From a virus: a stretch of DNA of 30,586 nucleotides. The notes beneath the pieces are model-generated. The model worked only from the letters and a program-made list of their open reading frames with translations. It was not told the origin of the DNA and ran no database searches. Each line of letters opens with the position of its first letter. The stretch's first letter is position 1. Below, in pieces: positions 29,810 through 30,586 of the stretch. The stretch is taken from positions 1 to 30,586 of the IMG/VR virus record IMGVR_UViG_3300050821_023955; one strand, written 5' to 3'. A program made the position numbers and the translations under genes.

Positions 29810-30586
29810 TCACTCGACCGCTCGCAACCGCCTACGCGGCGGCCCGGCCGCGCGGTCAGCCGCCGAGGCCGCGCCCGGTGGGCGGCCGGCGCCGATGTGC
29901 CGCGCCAGCTTCATCCGCGAGAGCGGGTCAAGGCCGAGCTGCGCGGCGAGCTGCGCGGCCTCGCGGCGCGCCATCGCGATCTGCGCCGGCAACGGGTGCG
30001 GCACCTCGGCCGAGCCGGTCGCGCCGCCGAGCGTCATCACCGGGCGGCCCTCGTGCTCCCAATGCGCTTGCAGCGAGGCGACGGCCGCGACGGACTCGGC
30101 GTATCGCTCGACCGCGCCCGCGCTCAGCTCAGGCGGCTCGCCGATCCTCGCGAGCGTCATCTGCGCCTCGGCGCGCGCGCGGTCCGCGGCCAGCTCGGCG
30201 ATCGCCGACGTGTCGAATGGCTCCTTCTCGTCATGCAGGCGCCGTTCGAGCATCCAGGTCGCGGCGTGCCAGTCCTCGCTCGCCGCCTTCGAAACCTGCG
30301 CCACGTTGCGGACCTCGGCCTGCGCGCGCGCCGCGTGCACGTCGGCGGCGAACTCGACGTAGGGCTCCCGCCCGCCCGCGCCGCGCGCGATCCAGTCCCG
30401 CACGGTCGCGTCACCGAGGCCGCACGCCCGCGCCGACGCGCGGATCGAGTTGCCGGCGCGGAGCATTCCGAGCAGCCGCGCGGCCAGCTCCGGCGTGTAG
30501 GCGGTGCGCGCGTGCCGCAGGTGCGGCCCGCAGTAGCTCTCGCCGGCCAGCGCGTCCCGGCGGCAGCGGTGGCCGGTCCGCGTCAT
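29810..30586 (-). CDS. Terminase small subunit-like protein (HTH)
   Basis: 258 residues, with the ATG on the last bases of the window, so an upstream extension cannot be excluded. A Cys/His motif at the start ('CRRDALAGESYCGPHLR') could bind zinc. Next is a helix-turn-helix ('AGNSIRASARACGLGDATVR', then 'DWIARG', about 44-69) of the type small terminases use to bind packaging sites. A long helical middle follows ('AQAEVRNVAQVSKAASED'). The end has 'AAQLGLDPLSRMKLA', typical of small terminases. Direct position before terL supports the call. Confidence 0.75.
   Translation of the reverse strand: MTRTGHRCRRDALAGESYCGPHLRHARTAYTPELAARLLGMLRAGNSIRASARACGLGDATVRDWIARGAGGREPYVEFAADVHAARAQAEVRNVAQVSKAASEDWHAATWMLERRLHDEKEPFDTSAIAELAADRARAEAQMTLARIGEPPELSAGAVERYAESVAAVASLQAHWEHEGRPVMTLGGATGSAEVPHPLPAQIAMARREAAQLAAQLGLDPLSRMKLARHIGAGRPPGAASAADRAAGPPRRRLRAVE

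Noticed and set aside
29616-30362. 248-residue plus-strand open frame over the terminase genes
   Set aside because: Complement of two convincing genes; composition (Ser, Ala, Arg, Cys) is typical of high-GC shadow frames.
1-30586. tRNA genes, integrase, attachment sites, insertion sequences
   Set aside because: I looked for these on both strands and saw no supporting sequence within the window.

Overview
The window is a densely packed, high-GC section of a tailed-phage or prophage genome. Almost every gene is on the minus strand, so the window is best read right to left. A tail sheath, tail tube, gp25-like protein, gpJ-like and gpI-like baseplate proteins show a contractile (myovirus) tail. 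This is combined with an HK97-type head: portal, S49 protease, coiled-coil-headed capsid protein and gp10-like neck protein. There is no integrase, attachment site, replicase, tRNA, CRISPR array or insertion sequence here. Codon use, collagen-like fibres and GTG/TTG starts fit a high-GC actinobacterial host. The C-terminal NlpC-like module of the hub resembles a family I associate with Thermoleophilia/Solirubrobacterales, but this host guess is tentative. The lytic set has no mycolyl esterase, which argues against a mycolate-bearing host.

Layout in transcription order: (1) small and large terminase (30586-28182); (2) portal, a small zinc-finger protein, S49 protease, major capsid protein and connector/neck proteins (28178-21764); (3) tail sheath, tail tube, tail assembly chaperone with a probable -1 frameshift, and tape measure (21764-17289); (4) baseplate: LysM/gp53-like protein, hub with two embedded wall-degrading domains, OB-fold/collar spike, gp25, gpJ and gpI (17289-10191, with one fibre gene among them); (5) receptor-binding fibres with collar, collagen and C1q-like modules (11671-6994); (6) a lysis cassette of two small two-helix membrane proteins and three separate wall hydrolases (GH19, M15 peptidase, amidase), followed by a mini-collagen (6997-3818). 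Most gene junctions overlap as ATGA, GTGA or TGATG, so the block looks translationally coupled.

The late block runs head-on into the only plus-strand gene, a 97-residue XRE regulator (3528-3821), with the two stop codons sharing CTAG. Divergent from that gene is an early block led by an unusual protein with PAS-like N-terminal sequence and a C-terminal XRE helix-turn-helix. It is followed by a small membrane protein, two unknown proteins, RecT and a partial DUF669/ssDNA-binding-like gene (3367-1). This looks like a lysis/lysogeny or early/late switch beside a recombination operon.

The points most worth a second look are: the PAS-XRE regulator; a large terminase with an intact ATPase but apparently missing all three usual nuclease acids; three separate lysins that share the same short propeller-blade-like repeat; and the modular baseplate and fibre proteins (spike-collar fusion, lytic domains within the hub, collagen-collar-collagen-C1q fibre). 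All product calls come from reading motifs by eye; no database search was possible.
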